Positions 48,362-58,243 are shown, numbered from the stretch's first letter. The stretch: 64,000 nucleotides of DNA from MED-G105 sp050331095 (GCA_050331095.1 JBHJHE010000014.1:16639-80638); one strand, 5' to 3'. Notes: generated from the sequence alone by a model not told the origin. A program made the numbers and translations.

Positions 48362-49327
48362 TCAGCGCGCGAGCGCGGCGATGGGCGGCGACTTGAACGT
48401 CACGCGCTCTTCCGCGACGCACACGCGCTCGATGCGGATCGCGCGGCTCGCGGCGAGGCGCGCGACGAACGCCTCCACAAGATCCTCCGGCGCCGAAGCG
48501 CCCGCCGAGACGCCGATGACGGCCGCGCCGTCGACTTCGCGCGCGTCGAACGCGGCCGGGTCGTCGATGAGCGCGGCGCGGTCGGCGCCGGCGCGCGCGG
48601 CGGTTTCGACAAGGCGCTTGGAGTTCGACGAGGTGGGATCGCCGACGACGAAGAAGGCGTCGCAACCGGCCGCGGCGGCCTTCACGGCGCACTGGCGGTT
48701 CGTCGTCGCATAACAGATGTCGGCGGTGCGCGGCGCGGCGATGTCCGGAAAGCGGCGCGTCAGCGTCGCGATGATCTCCGCGGCGTCGTCGACGGAGAGC
48801 GTCGTCTGCGTCGCGTAGGCGAGGGGCCCTTGCGGCGGCGAGACCGCCTCGGCGTCGGCGGGCGTCTCGACGAGGCTCGCCGCGCCGTCGGGGACCTGAC
48901 CCATGACGCCGACGATCTCCGGATGACCGGCGTGGCCGATCAGAAGAACGTGCCGGCCGTCGCGCACGTGCCGGCGGGCTTCGTTGTGAATTTTCAGGAC
49001 CAGGGGGCAGGTGGCGTCGATCGGGTCCATGCCCCGCGCCGTCGCCGCGTCGTAGGCGGACTTCGGCGCACCGTGCGCGGAGAACACGATCGGGCGGTCG
49101 CTCGGCGCGTCGGCGACGTCGTCGACGAACACCGCGCCCATGGCCCGCAGCCGCTCGACCACGTGGGCGTTGTGGACGATCTCGTGGCGAACGTAGACGG
49201 GCGCGCCGCGCGCGGCGAGGGCTTCCTCAACGATGCGGATCGCCCGGTCGACCCCGGCGCAAAACCCGCGCGGCTCCGCGAGCCGAACCGTCAGCGGCGC
49301 GTCGGTCGAGGGCGGACGGGGCTGCAT
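48362..49327 (-). CDS. ispH: 4-hydroxy-3-methylbut-2-enyl diphosphate reductase
   Basis: 321 residues. The three iron-sulfur cysteines are in EPRGFCAGVDRAI, DATCPLVLKIH and DICYATTNRQ; EIVHNAHVVERLRAMGA and FSAHG are also intact. It makes IPP and DMAPP in the last step of the non-mevalonate pathway. It is followed by thrB and rnhA in the same direction. Confidence 0.95.
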   Translation of the reverse strand: MQPRPPSTDAPLTVRLAEPRGFCAGVDRAIRIVEEALAARGAPVYVRHEIVHNAHVVERLRAMGAVFVDDVADAPSDRPIVFSAHGAPKSAYDAATARGMDPIDATCPLVLKIHNEARRHVRDGRHVLLIGHAGHPEIVGVMGQVPDGAASLVETPADAEAVSPPQGPLAYATQTTLSVDDAAEIIATLTRRFPDIAAPRTADICYATTNRQCAVKAAAAGCDAFFVVGDPTSSNSKRLVETAARAGADRAALIDDPAAFDAREVDGAAVIGVSAGASAPEDLVEAFVARLAASRAIRIERVCVAEERVTFKSPPIAALAR

Positions 49328-49403
49328 TGAAAGGGCGTCTCCATGGTGGGCGGCGGCGGGCGGCTGACGACAAGAGGCTCCGCCTGAAGGTCCGCCTCGG
49401 GGG

Positions 49404-49427
49404 CCGTCCCAAGGTCCGTCCCAAGGT
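49404..49427 (+). repeat. 12-bp tandem duplication upstream of ispH
   Basis: CCGTCCCAAGGT occurs twice in tandem, with a diverged third copy (ACGTCTCAGG) after it. A small palindrome CGTTGCG-CGT-CGCAACG follows at 49451-49467. Confidence 0.7.
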
Positions 49428-49581
49428 ACGTCTCAGGCCGGTCGGCCGGTCGTTGCGCGTCGCAACGCAACTAGGTACTCAGCACTAAGTCGCGCGTTGG
49501 ACGCGCAAGCGACGATTTTTCGGCGCCGTTTTTCGGTCGCGCTATGAACGCCGGCGATTGGATAATATGGGGATCTCCCGC

Positions 49582-50196
49582 ATGAACAAAGCGTTTGCGG
49601 CAGGCCGCGCCGTCGCGCGTCCGGCGGTCGCGGCCGCGGCGATCGCGACGGCCCTTGTCGCCTGCAGCGCCGACGAGGCGCGCAAGGCGCGGGCGCGCAA
49701 TCCGGCGCCGTGCCCGAACGTCATCGTCCTGCAAGACGCCTCGCGCCTCATCGAGTTCGACGCCGAGGACCCGAGGGACGCGTCGGCGCAAACGCTGCAG
49801 AACGTCGCCTGGTCGGGCGAGTTTTTGAACGCGTCCCTGTCGTGCCGCTACTTCTCCGACAAACCCATTGAGGCGCGCCTCGACTTGTCGATGGCGTTCG
49901 GGCGCGGTCCGGCCGCGGACGGTCGGGAGAAGACGTTCCAGTACTTCGTCGCCGTCACGCGGACCAATCGCGAGGTCATCGCCAAGGAGACGTTCGACGT
50001 GCCCGTGAAGTTCGACCGCAAAGGGGCGGTGAAGGTGGTCGAGGACGAGGTCGACGAGATCCGCATCCCACGCGCGGCCGAAAGCATCGCCGGGCAGAAC
50101 TTCGAAGTCGTCGTGGGACTCGTGTTGACGCCGGACCAGGCGATCTACAACCGGTCCGGCCGCAGCCTGAAGTTTCCGCGCCTTGGCCGCGGCTGA
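49582..50196 (+). CDS. lipoprotein of unknown function
   Basis: 204 residues. MNKAFAAGRAVARPAVAAAA then ATALVACSADEA gives a lipoprotein signal. The mature part is beta-rich: LEFLNASLSCRYFS-type strands, FQYFVAVTRTNREVIAKETF and FEVVVGLVLTPDQAIYNRSG. No family recognised. Its stop overlaps the region just before argS. An in-frame ATG at 49567 is an alternative start. Confidence 0.7.
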   Translation: MNKAFAAGRAVARPAVAAAAIATALVACSADEARKARARNPAPCPNVIVLQDASRLIEFDAEDPRDASAQTLQNVAWSGEFLNASLSCRYFSDKPIEARLDLSMAFGRGPAADGREKTFQYFVAVTRTNREVIAKETFDVPVKFDRKGAVKVVEDEVDEIRIPRAAESIAGQNFEVVVGLVLTPDQAIYNRSGRSLKFPRLGRG

Positions 50197-50233
50197 CCGG
50201 CCGGCCGACGCGCCGCGGACGGACGACGCCTCC

Positions 50234-52006
50234 GTGACGTTGACGGACGAATTGTCGATGCGCGTAGGAGCGGCCTTCGCCGCTGAGGGGATGGATCCCG
50301 CGTTCGGCGCCGTGCGCGCCTCCGATCGTCCGGATCTCGCGCAATTCCAGTGCAACGGCGCGCTCGCCGCGGCGAAGGCCGCGAAGGCGAACCCTCGGGA
50401 GATCGGCGCGCGGGTGGCCGGGCGCCTCGCGGGCGACGCGACGTTCGCCGAGACGAGCCTCGCCGGGCCCGGTTTCATCAACCTCACCCTCGACGACGCC
50501 GACCTCGCGCGCCGGCTCGCGGCGGCCTTTGCGAACGGCGAGGTCGGCGGCTGGCGCGCGCCGCGGGCCGAGCGGATCGTTCTTGACTATGGCGGTCCCA
50601 ACGTCGCGAAGCCCCTGCATGTCGGCCACTTGCGTTCGGCGATCATCGGCGAGGCTCTGAAGCGGGTCCTGCGCGCCGTGGGCCACGACGTGACGAGCGA
50701 CGTTCACCTTGGCGACTGGGGCCTGCAGATGGGCCAGCTCATCTCCGAGGTCGCCCTGCGCCATCCGGACGCCGCCTATTTCGCCGACATCGACGGGCCG
50801 TTTCCGGACGAACCGGCGCTCGCGCTCGCCGACCTTGAGGAGATGTACCCGGCGGCCTCGGCCGCATGCAAAGCCGATCCCGCCCGGGCCGAGCTTGCGC
50901 GCAAGGCGACGAAGGCGCTGCAGGAGGGGCGGCCCGGCTATCGCGCGCTGTGGCGGCGCATGGTCGACCTGTCGATCGCCGCGATGAAAACGGACTACGC
51001 CGATCTCGGCGTCTCGTTCGATTTGTGGAAGGGCGAGGCGGACGCCGACGCGCTTCTCCCCGAAATCGCGCGCGACCTCGACGCCCGCGGCGTCATCGAG
51101 CGCTCCGACGGCGCCGACATCATCCGCGTCGCGCGCGACGACGACGACAAGACCGTGCCGCCGGTGATCTTCCGGAACTCCGAAGGCGCCGTCGGCTACC
51201 ACGCCACGGACGTCGCCACGATCGTCGACCGCGTGCGCGGGCTCGATCCCGACCGCATGCTCTACGTCGTCGACGGCCGGCAGCGCCTGCACTTCGAACA
51301 GGTTTTCCGCGCGGGCGACCGCGCCGGCTATTTCGACGAGGCGAAGCTCGAGCATTTGTGGTTCGGCACCATGAACGGGCCGGACGGCAAGCCGTTCAAG
51401 CCCCGCGCCGGCGGCGTCCTCAAGCTGCGCGAACTGATCGAGACCGCCGAGGCGAAGGCCCGCGAGCGGCTGGCCGAGAGCGGGTTCGCAGCTTCGCTGC
51501 CGGCCGCCGAGCGGGACGACGTGGCGCGCAAGGTCGCCGTCGCCGCGCTCAAATTCGCCGACCTCTCGAACCCGCGCACCAGCGATTACGTCTTCGACCT
51601 CGATCGCTTCATGGCGTTCGAGGGCAAGACCGGTCCCTATCTGCTCTATGCGAGCGTGCGCATCCGCTCGGTTCTGGAGAAGGCGGGGGCGGATCTCTCC
51701 GTCGACGTTCTGTCGAGCGACGTCGCCGCGGCGATCGACGGCCGCGAGGCGCGGGATCTCGCGCTGGCGCTCGTCTCGTACGCTGACGCCGCGCGCGCCG
51801 CCGTCGACCGCCGCGCGCCGCACCTGTTGTGCGACCACGCCTTCGCGTTGGCGCAGGCGTTCTCAAAATTTTACGCCGCGCGGCGCATCGCCGACGAGGC
51901 GGACGGGGCCGTCCGCCGCGGACGGATTGCGCTCGCCGCGGCCGCGGGCCGACAGCTTGACGCCGTCCTCGACCTTCTCGGCGTCGCGCCGCCGGCGCGC
52001 ATGTAG
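50234..52006 (+). CDS. argS: arginyl-tRNA synthetase
   Basis: About 590 residues from the GTG at 50234 (MTLTDELSMRV). The N-terminal additional domain has RPDLAQFQCNGALAAAKAA; the class I HIGH motif is KPLHVGHLRSAIIGEALKR (about residue 130); and FEGKTGPYLLYASVRIRSVL is the anticodon-side block. The C-terminus PPARM followed by TAG matches homologues, so TAG is a true terminator of an essential gene here. A TTG at 50183 would add 17 non-conserved residues. Confidence 0.95.
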   Translation: MTLTDELSMRVGAAFAAEGMDPAFGAVRASDRPDLAQFQCNGALAAAKAAKANPREIGARVAGRLAGDATFAETSLAGPGFINLTLDDADLARRLAAAFANGEVGGWRAPRAERIVLDYGGPNVAKPLHVGHLRSAIIGEALKRVLRAVGHDVTSDVHLGDWGLQMGQLISEVALRHPDAAYFADIDGPFPDEPALALADLEEMYPAASAACKADPARAELARKATKALQEGRPGYRALWRRMVDLSIAAMKTDYADLGVSFDLWKGEADADALLPEIARDLDARGVIERSDGADIIRVARDDDDKTVPPVIFRNSEGAVGYHATDVATIVDRVRGLDPDRMLYVVDGRQRLHFEQVFRAGDRAGYFDEAKLEHLWFGTMNGPDGKPFKPRAGGVLKLRELIETAEAKARERLAESGFAASLPAAERDDVARKVAVAALKFADLSNPRTSDYVFDLDRFMAFEGKTGPYLLYASVRIRSVLEKAGADLSVDVLSSDVAAAIDGREARDLALALVSYADAARAAVDRRAPHLLCDHAFALAQAFSKFYAARRIADEADGAVRRGRIALAAAAGRQLDAVLDLLGVAPPARM

Positions 52007-52309
52007 CCGCTGCGACGCGCGGGGGCGCCTAGCGCACGCGTGATTTCTCCAACGCAGCGACTTACGGGCTCGTGATTTTTCGTGAATTGAAATTCGTGAT
52101 CGGCCTTCCACAAGGCGCGCAGTGTGCGCACCATTCCGCGTAACCCTAATCAGTGCGCGGCTTTTTTTCCGTTTTCCCGACCGTCTCATTTTTGCTGCGT
52201 CGCAGAAGTGAAAAAAATGCGTCACGGAACTGACATTCCCGAGGCCTAACGCGCCACTCGTCGGGCCGTGGGTGGCGGCCCCGCAAACATCGGGTTCGGG
52301 GACATCTTC
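52007..52309. promoter_or_regulatory. leader region of the Oar-like receptor gene
   Basis: About 300 bp with no gene. Four copies of CGTGA[TA] lie at 52039, 52071, 52081 and 52095. An AT-rich stretch with CTTTTTTTCCGTTTTCCC follows (about 52160). It should contain the promoter of the receptor gene; the repeats are candidate binding sites. Confidence 0.4.
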
Positions 52310-55300
52310 ATGAAACTGTCGAAAATTCTCTCCGCCAGCACGGCGGCGATCGCGGCGGCGACCGCGATTCCGAGCGTTGTTTACGCTCAACAGATCACGT
52401 CGGAAATCCGCGGCTTCGTGACCGACGCGACGGGCGCGCCCTTGTCGGGCGCGACCGTAACGGTGACGGACACGCGCACGGGCGCGACGCGCACGACGAC
52501 GACGTCCGGCAATGGCGGCTACGCGGCGCGCAACCTCTCCGTCGGCGGACCTTACACGGTCACGGCGCGGGCTTCGGGCGCGCAGGGCCGGTCGGTCGAA
52601 GGCGTCTTCATCTCGGTGTCGGGCTCCACGACCGTGTCGTTCGACCTGGACGCGGCGGTCGCCGGCGGCTCGGGCGACGAAATCGTCGTCGTCGCCTCGC
52701 GCGCCAACACCTCGGCGCTGGCGATCGGCCCGTCGTCCTCGTTCGGGCTTGAGACGCTCGAAGCCCTGCCGTCGATCTCGCGCGATATTCGAGACATCAT
52801 CCGGATCGACCCGCGGGTCGTCATCGACGGCACGAACGACGACAACATCTCGTGCCTCGGCTTCAACAACCGCTTCAACCTCCTCACCATCGACGGCGTT
52901 CAGGCGAACGACCCGTTCGGCCTCAACGCCTCGGGCTTCCCGGCGCGGAACGCGCAACCCCTGCCGTTCGACGCGATCCGCGAAACGGCGGTCGAGTTCG
53001 CGCCGTTCGACGTCGAGTACGACAACTTCCAGGGCTGCGCCGTCAACGTCGTCACCAAGTCGGGCACGAACGAGTTCCACGGCTCGGCCTTCGCCGTCTT
53101 CAATTCCTCGGGCCTTACGGGCTCGACGCTGGAGGGCCGCGACGTCTCAGGCGACGATTTCCGCGATTACAACTGGGGCGCTTCGGTCGGCGGCCCGATC
53201 ATCAAGGATAAGCTCTTCTTCTTCGTCGCCTACGAGGAAGTCGACGACGGCGGCGACATCGTCAATGACGGCCCGGAGGACGGGCCGTTCTCGAGCCCGG
53301 TCCTCGGCCTAACGACCGCGGAGGTCGACCAGGTCAGCCAGATCCTTCAGGACACCTACGGCCTGACCTCGGGCGGCATCTCGTCGGTCCTGCCCGAAGA
53401 ATCGCGGCGGATCTTCGGCCGCGTCGACTGGCAGATCAACGACAACCACCGCCTTGAGGCGAGCTACCTGCGCTTCCGCGAATCCAACGTCGAGCCCGAC
53501 GATCTCGGCTTCGACGCCCAGTTCATCTTCGGCAACACGTTCGAGGTCGAAGGCAGCGAAATCGAGCAATACTCGGCGCGCCTGTTCTCGCAGTGGACGG
53601 AAAATCTCTCCTCCGAGATCCGCTTCTCGCGCATCGACAACCAGGACCTTCAAGACCCGGTCGGCGGCGGCGAAGCGCAAACGTCGAATCCGATCCCGCG
53701 CTTCCTCGTCACGGAGGACGACGGCAACGTCCTCCTGAACGGTCCAGGCCAGTTCCGTTCGGCGAACGTCTTCGACACGCAGATCGACCTGGTCCGCGCC
53801 AAGGTCGACTACACCGCCGGCGCCCACACGTTCACGCTCGGCTATGACCTCAACCAGCTTGACGTCTTCAACCTCTTCGTCGTCAACGCGACGGGCACGT
53901 TCGAGTTCGACTCGATCGCCGATCTCGAAGCGGGCGTCGTCTCGAACATCTCGCAGAACGGCTCTTTCTCCGGCGACATCAACGACGCCGCGGCGACCTT
54001 TTCGCGGTCGATCCACTCGGTCTACGCGCAAGACGAATGGCGCCCGACCGACGCGCTGACGCTGACCCTCGGCCTGCGCTACAACTTCTACGTCTCGAGC
54101 GACGAACCGACGCTGTCGCAAGCCTTCCTCGACCGCTACGGCTTCGACAACACGCAAGGCTTCGACGGCTTCGACGTCATCCTGCCGCGCTTCGGCTTCA
54201 ACTACGCCGCAGGCGAAACGTTCTTCGGCGAAACCACGTTCCGCGGCGGCGCGGGCGTCTTCGCCGGCTCGGACCCGACGGTCTGGTTCTCGAACGCGTT
54301 CTCCAGCACGGGCAGCAACCAGGGCTTCGGCCAGGTGCTCGCCGCCGGCGCGTTCCAGGGGAACTGCGGCCCGGGCGATCTCAACGTCCTCGCGGGCGGC
54401 CAGTTCACGGGCGTGCCGACCTGCGTCACCGATCAGCAGCAGGCGGAGGCGGCGCTCGGCCAGGGCCGCGTCGACGCGGTCGACCCGGACTTCGACATTC
54501 CGTCAGTCATCCGCGCGAGCTTCGGCTTCACGCACAACACGTTCTTCGACGGCGCTGCCGGCGGGTTCTTCGACGATTGGACGGTCAATGTGGACGTCAT
54601 CCACACGCGCCGCCGCAACGCGCCGAACTTCGTCGACCTGACGCTTGCGCAAACCGGCGTGATCCTTCCGGACGGCCGTCCCGAGTTCAATGCGGTCGAT
54701 CCTCTGCTGCCGGGCTGCAACGCGGTCTTCAACGGCGACACGCAGAACCCGAACTTCATTGGTTCGGCGGCCGAACTGGCGCAGGGCGGCGCGTGCGATG
54801 CGGGGTCGGACGATCAGGACATCCTGCTGACCAACGTCCGCGGCCGCGGTGAGAACGGCGGTCAGACAACCTTCTCGATCTCGCTCGCGAAGGGCTGGGA
54901 CTACACGACGCCGTTCGTCGGCTCGCAGGGTTCGTTGAACCTCAACCTCGGCTACGCGTTCACCAACGCCCGCGACGTCAACCCGACGACCTCGTCGACG
55001 GCGACGTCGAACTTCGAGGAGGTCGCGACCGCGGTCATCAACGATCCGGTGTTGTCGCCGTCGCAGTTCTTCAACGACCACAACATCACGCTCGCCGCGC
55101 GCATCGGCCAGGAGTTCGTGCCGAACTACGAGACGAGCTTCAACTTCTTCCTCCAGGCGCGCTCGGGCCGTCGGTTCAGCTACGCGTTCGACAACAACAC
55201 GCCGACGACACTCTTCGGCGACTCCGACAATGAAGAGCGCAATCTCTTCTACGTTCCCCTCGTCGACGACCCGATCGTCACGTTCGCCGACGCGGGCTTC

Positions 55301-55759
55301 ACCAACGACGCGGGCGAGTTCATCGTCACGCAAACGGCGGCCGAGGCCGAAGCCGGGCTCAACCAGTTCCTCGCGAGCACCGGGCTCGACGAGTTCCGCG
55401 GTCAGATCTCGCCGCGGAACGCGTTCCGCAATCCGTGGTTCATCGATCTCGACTTCCGCTTCCAGCAGGAGCTGCCGGGCGTGCGCAAGCAGGACCGCGC
55501 GATTTTCTTCGTCGACATCGAGAACCTGCCGAACCTGATCACGGATGAAGCGAACATCTTCCGTGAGCACGACAATGGCGACGTCGGCGAGGCCGTTCCG
55601 GTTCTCGACGCCGCGCTCTCCGCCGACGGCACGCAGTTCATTTACTCGAACTTCAACCCGGGCGGTTCGAACTTCGATCCGCAAACCGGCGTCTTCGCCG
55701 ACTTCGACACGGACGACTCGGTGTGGTCGGTGCAGTTCGGCCTGCGCTACGAATTCTAA
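52310..55759 (+). CDS. Oar-like TonB-dependent outer-membrane receptor
   Basis: 1,149 residues. The ATG at 52310 opens a signal peptide ending in VVYAQQ. Next is a carboxypeptidase-regulatory-like beta sandwich (ITSEIRGFVTDATGAPLSGA), then the plug domain (LPSISRDIRDIIRIDPRVVI, FNLLTIDGVQANDPFG, VVTKSGTNEFHGSAFAVFNS) and a long barrel ending in FGLRYEF. This matches Oar-type receptors; Myxococcus Oar is needed for protease secretion, and others import peptides. Codon use matches housekeeping genes and looks highly expressed. Terminators follow. Confidence 0.9.
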   Translation: MKLSKILSASTAAIAAATAIPSVVYAQQITSEIRGFVTDATGAPLSGATVTVTDTRTGATRTTTTSGNGGYAARNLSVGGPYTVTARASGAQGRSVEGVFISVSGSTTVSFDLDAAVAGGSGDEIVVVASRANTSALAIGPSSSFGLETLEALPSISRDIRDIIRIDPRVVIDGTNDDNISCLGFNNRFNLLTIDGVQANDPFGLNASGFPARNAQPLPFDAIRETAVEFAPFDVEYDNFQGCAVNVVTKSGTNEFHGSAFAVFNSSGLTGSTLEGRDVSGDDFRDYNWGASVGGPIIKDKLFFFVAYEEVDDGGDIVNDGPEDGPFSSPVLGLTTAEVDQVSQILQDTYGLTSGGISSVLPEESRRIFGRVDWQINDNHRLEASYLRFRESNVEPDDLGFDAQFIFGNTFEVEGSEIEQYSARLFSQWTENLSSEIRFSRIDNQDLQDPVGGGEAQTSNPIPRFLVTEDDGNVLLNGPGQFRSANVFDTQIDLVRAKVDYTAGAHTFTLGYDLNQLDVFNLFVVNATGTFEFDSIADLEAGVVSNISQNGSFSGDINDAAATFSRSIHSVYAQDEWRPTDALTLTLGLRYNFYVSSDEPTLSQAFLDRYGFDNTQGFDGFDVILPRFGFNYAAGETFFGETTFRGGAGVFAGSDPTVWFSNAFSSTGSNQGFGQVLAAGAFQGNCGPGDLNVLAGGQFTGVPTCVTDQQQAEAALGQGRVDAVDPDFDIPSVIRASFGFTHNTFFDGAAGGFFDDWTVNVDVIHTRRRNAPNFVDLTLAQTGVILPDGRPEFNAVDPLLPGCNAVFNGDTQNPNFIGSAAELAQGGACDAGSDDQDILLTNVRGRGENGGQTTFSISLAKGWDYTTPFVGSQGSLNLNLGYAFTNARDVNPTTSSTATSNFEEVATAVINDPVLSPSQFFNDHNITLAARIGQEFVPNYETSFNFFLQARSGRRFSYAFDNNTPTTLFGDSDNEERNLFYVPLVDDPIVTFADAGFTNDAGEFIVTQTAAEAEAGLNQFLASTGLDEFRGQISPRNAFRNPWFIDLDFRFQQELPGVRKQDRAIFFVDIENLPNLITDEANIFREHDNGDVGEAVPVLDAALSADGTQFIYSNFNPGGSNFDPQTGVFADFDTDDSVWSVQFGLRYEF

Positions 55760-55765
55760 GTACGG

Positions 55766-55787
55766 CCGGGGCGCGTCAGCGCCCCGG
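55766..55787 (+). terminator. hairpin after the Oar-like gene
   Basis: CCGGGGCGC (55766-55774) and GCGCCCCGG (55779-55787) form a perfect stem with a 4-nt loop; only TTC follows, so it may act as an mRNA-stabilising hairpin rather than a terminator. Confidence 0.55.
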
Positions 55788-55804
55788 TTCGTCCGCCAAA
55801 AGAC

Positions 55805-55836
55805 AAAAAAGGCGGCCTTCCGGGGCCGCCTTTTTT
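55805..55836. terminator. bidirectional terminator between oar and folE
   Basis: AAAAAAGGCGGCC (55805-55817) and GGCCGCCTTTTTT (55824-55836) pair across a 6-nt loop. The A and T runs on both sides make it work in both directions for the convergent genes. Confidence 0.92.
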
Positions 55837-55860
55837 CGTCAATCAAGTAAAACGCGATCG

Positions 55861-56484
55861 TCAGTCCTTGGACGCCTTGGCGAGCCGCAGGAACCGGTCG
55901 GCGAGCGCCGGGTCCTTCGCGAACGCGCCCGTCATGCGTTGCGTGACGCAACTGACGTCCGTCTTGTGGACGCCGCGCGTGGTGATGCAGTGGTGCGCCG
56001 CATCGATGAGCACGGCGACGCCGCGCGGCTGGAGCGCGGTCTCGATCGCGCCGGCGATTTCGTTCGTCAGCGTCTCCTGGCTTTGCAGGCGGCGCGCGAA
56101 GACGTCGACGACGCGGGCGAGCTTCGAAATGCCCACGACCCGCGCGCCCGGCAGGTACGCCACATGGGCGACGCCGATGATCGGCTGGATGTGGTGCTCG
56201 CAGTGGCTCTCCAAACGGATGTTCCGCATCAGCACGATATCGTCGTAACCCTCGACTTCCTCGAAGGTGCGCGCGAGGATCGCGACCGGATCCTCCGCAT
56301 ACCCTGAGAGGAACTCCTTATAGGCGTCGACGAAGCGCTTCGGCGTATCGACGAGGCCTTCGCGGCCGGGGTCCTCGCCGAAATAGGCGAGGAGCGTGCG
56401 CACCGCGTCTTCGGCCGCGTCCCGCGTGGGCCGCGTCATGTTCGTCTGCAACTCGCTCACGTCGTCCGACATCGCCCTATCCAT
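55861..56484 (-). CDS. folE: GTP cyclohydrolase I
   Basis: 207 residues. NIRLESHCEHHIQPIIGVAH carries the zinc/active-site cysteine and histidines, and GISKLARVVDVFARRLQSQE is the family signature. It makes dihydroneopterin triphosphate for folate. It starts one base after the ribH stop, so it is the last gene of the rib operon. An ATG at 56472 is an alternative start. Confidence 0.95.
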   Translation of the reverse strand: MDRAMSDDVSELQTNMTRPTRDAAEDAVRTLLAYFGEDPGREGLVDTPKRFVDAYKEFLSGYAEDPVAILARTFEEVEGYDDIVLMRNIRLESHCEHHIQPIIGVAHVAYLPGARVVGISKLARVVDVFARRLQSQETLTNEIAGAIETALQPRGVAVLIDAAHHCITTRGVHKTDVSCVTQRMTGAFAKDPALADRFLRLAKASKD

Positions 56485-56485
56485 C

Positions 56486-56968
56486 TCAACTCATCGCGCC
56501 GTCTATGGCGCGCAATACGTTCGCCGTTTCGAGCGCGGCGAGGGCGGCTTCGGCCCCCTTGTTGCCGGCCTTCGCGCCGGCGCGCTCGATCGCCTGCTCG
56601 ATCGTCTCGGTGGTGAGGATCCCCATGGCGACGGGCACGCCGGTCTCCACGGAAAGGCTCGCGACGCCGCCAGACGCCTCGCCGGCCACATAGTCGAAAT
56701 GGGACGTCGCGCCACGGATGACGCAGCCGAGCGCGACGATGGCGTCGTAGCGGCCCGACCGCGCAAGGCGCGCGGCGACCACCGGGATCTCGAAGGCGCC
56801 CGGCGCGACGGCGACGTCAATGTCGTCCGCGGCGACGCCATGACGCACGAGCGCGTCCAGAGCGCCGGCCCGAAGACGCTCGACGATGAAGTCGTTCCAC
56901 CGCGTCTCGACGATGGCGAATTTGAGGCCGGCCCCGTCCATGCGGCCCTCGAAGCGGCGTCCCGTCAT
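56486..56968 (-). CDS. ribH: 6,7-dimethyl-8-ribityllumazine synthase
   Basis: 160 residues. FAIVETRWNDFIVERLRAGA, VAPGAFEIPVVAARLARSGR and VALGCVIRGATSHFDYVAGE are the lumazine synthase blocks, including the catalytic histidine. It condenses the ribB and pyrimidine products. It lies 14 bp after ribB. Confidence 0.95.
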   Translation of the reverse strand: MTGRRFEGRMDGAGLKFAIVETRWNDFIVERLRAGALDALVRHGVAADDIDVAVAPGAFEIPVVAARLARSGRYDAIVALGCVIRGATSHFDYVAGEASGGVASLSVETGVPVAMGILTTETIEQAIERAGAKAGNKGAEAALAALETANVLRAIDGAMS

Positions 56969-56982
56969 CGTTTGCGCCCGTC

Positions 56983-57615
56983 CTATTCGGCCGCGCGCAA
57001 CGCCGCGGCGCGGCGATGGGCGACGATGCTCTCGACCGAGACGATCGGCGTTCCATGGGCGTCGGCGAAGCGTTCGAGGTCCGGCAGGCGCGCCATGCGG
57101 CCGTCGTCGTTCATCACCTCGCAGATCATCGCGGCGGGGCGAAGGCCGGCGAGCTTGGCGAGATCGACGCTCGCCTCGGTCTGGCCGCCGCGCTCCAGAA
57201 CCCCCTCGTCGACCGCGCGCAAGGGAAAGACGTGGCCCGGCGAGACGATGTCGCTCGCCGTCGCCTCCGGATCGACGAGCGTGCGGATCGTCCGGGCGCG
57301 GTCCTGCGCGGAGATCCCTGTGGAGACGCCGCGCGCCGCCTCGACCGACACGGTGAACGCCGTGCCGAACCCGGAGCGGTTCTCCGCCTGCGGCACCATC
57401 AGCGGCAGCTTGAACTTGTCGATGAGCTCGCTCGCCATGGCGCAGCAGACGAGCCCGCGCCCTTCGCGCGCGCAGAAGTTCACCGCCTCGGGCGTGACGA
57501 ATTCGGCGGCGATGGCGAGGTCGCCCTCGTTTTCGCGGTCCTCGTCGTCGACGATGATGACGAAGCGGCCGGCGCGAAAGGCGTTAAGCGCGTCGGAAAG
57601 GCTGGCGAGCGGCAT
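56983..57615 (-). CDS. ribB: 3,4-dihydroxy-2-butanone 4-phosphate synthase
   Basis: 210 residues. FVIIVDDEDRENEGDLAIAA, GRGLVCCAMASELIDKFKLP and SPGHVFPLRA are the metal- and substrate-binding blocks. There is no fused GTP cyclohydrolase II domain, unlike many alphaproteobacterial RibBA proteins, so ribA must be elsewhere. It ends in TAG. Confidence 0.95.
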   Translation of the reverse strand: MPLASLSDALNAFRAGRFVIIVDDEDRENEGDLAIAAEFVTPEAVNFCAREGRGLVCCAMASELIDKFKLPLMVPQAENRSGFGTAFTVSVEAARGVSTGISAQDRARTIRTLVDPEATASDIVSPGHVFPLRAVDEGVLERGGQTEASVDLAKLAGLRPAAMICEVMNDDGRMARLPDLERFADAHGTPIVSVESIVAHRRAAALRAAE

Positions 57616-57628
57616 GGCGGGGGCTCCT

Positions 57629-58243
57629 TCAGGCGGCTGGGATGGCGACAGCGAGCGCGGGATCGATCAGGCGCTCGACGTATTTGGCGAGAATGTCGAC
57701 TTCGAGATTGACCCCGTCGCCGACGGTCTTCCGTGGCAGGATCAGTTTTTCCTGGCTGTAAGCGATGAGCGTCACGTCGAACCAGTCGGCGCCGACATTG
57801 ACGACCGTCAGCGAGGCGCCGTCGATCGCGACATAGCCCTTCGAGGCGACGTAACGCATGAGGCCGCGCGGGGCCGAGACCGCCATCCACAGCGCGTCGC
57901 CGTCGGGGCGGAAGGATTTGACGGTCCCGACGCCGTCCACATGTCCTTGCACGTAGTGGCCGCCGAGGCGCGTCGTCGGCGTCGCCGCGCGTTCGAGATT
58001 GACGGGCGCGCCGGGCTGAAGCGCGGCGAGGTTGGTGCGCGCGCGCGTCTCCGGCGCGCGCCCGCCCTCGAACCGGTCCGCGCCGTGCGAACCGACGGTG
58101 AGGCACACGCCGTTCACGGCGACGCTATCGCCCTCCTTGAGGTCGGCCGCGGCGAGGGGCGCCTCGACGACGAGGCGAAACCCCGTCCCGTGCGGACCGA
58201 TTTCGGCGACCTTGCCGATTTCTTCGATCAGTCCGGTGAACAT
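57629..58243 (-). CDS. ribE: riboflavin synthase alpha subunit
   Basis: 204 residues. MFTGLIEEIGKVAEIGPHGT is the standard start; VNGVCLTVGSHGADRFEG and the second, similar half (YVQGHVDGVGTVKSFRPDGD, IDGASLTVVNVGADWFDVTL) show the two lumazine-binding domains. The start overlaps the ribD stop (ATGA). Confidence 0.95.
   Translation of the reverse strand: MFTGLIEEIGKVAEIGPHGTGFRLVVEAPLAAADLKEGDSVAVNGVCLTVGSHGADRFEGGRAPETRARTNLAALQPGAPVNLERAATPTTRLGGHYVQGHVDGVGTVKSFRPDGDALWMAVSAPRGLMRYVASKGYVAIDGASLTVVNVGADWFDVTLIAYSQEKLILPRKTVGDGVNLEVDILAKYVERLIDPALAVAIPAA

Noticed and set aside
49976..51838. A 620-codon minus-strand frame opposite argS
   Set aside because: argS is certain; the antisense frame has only charged low-complexity composition.
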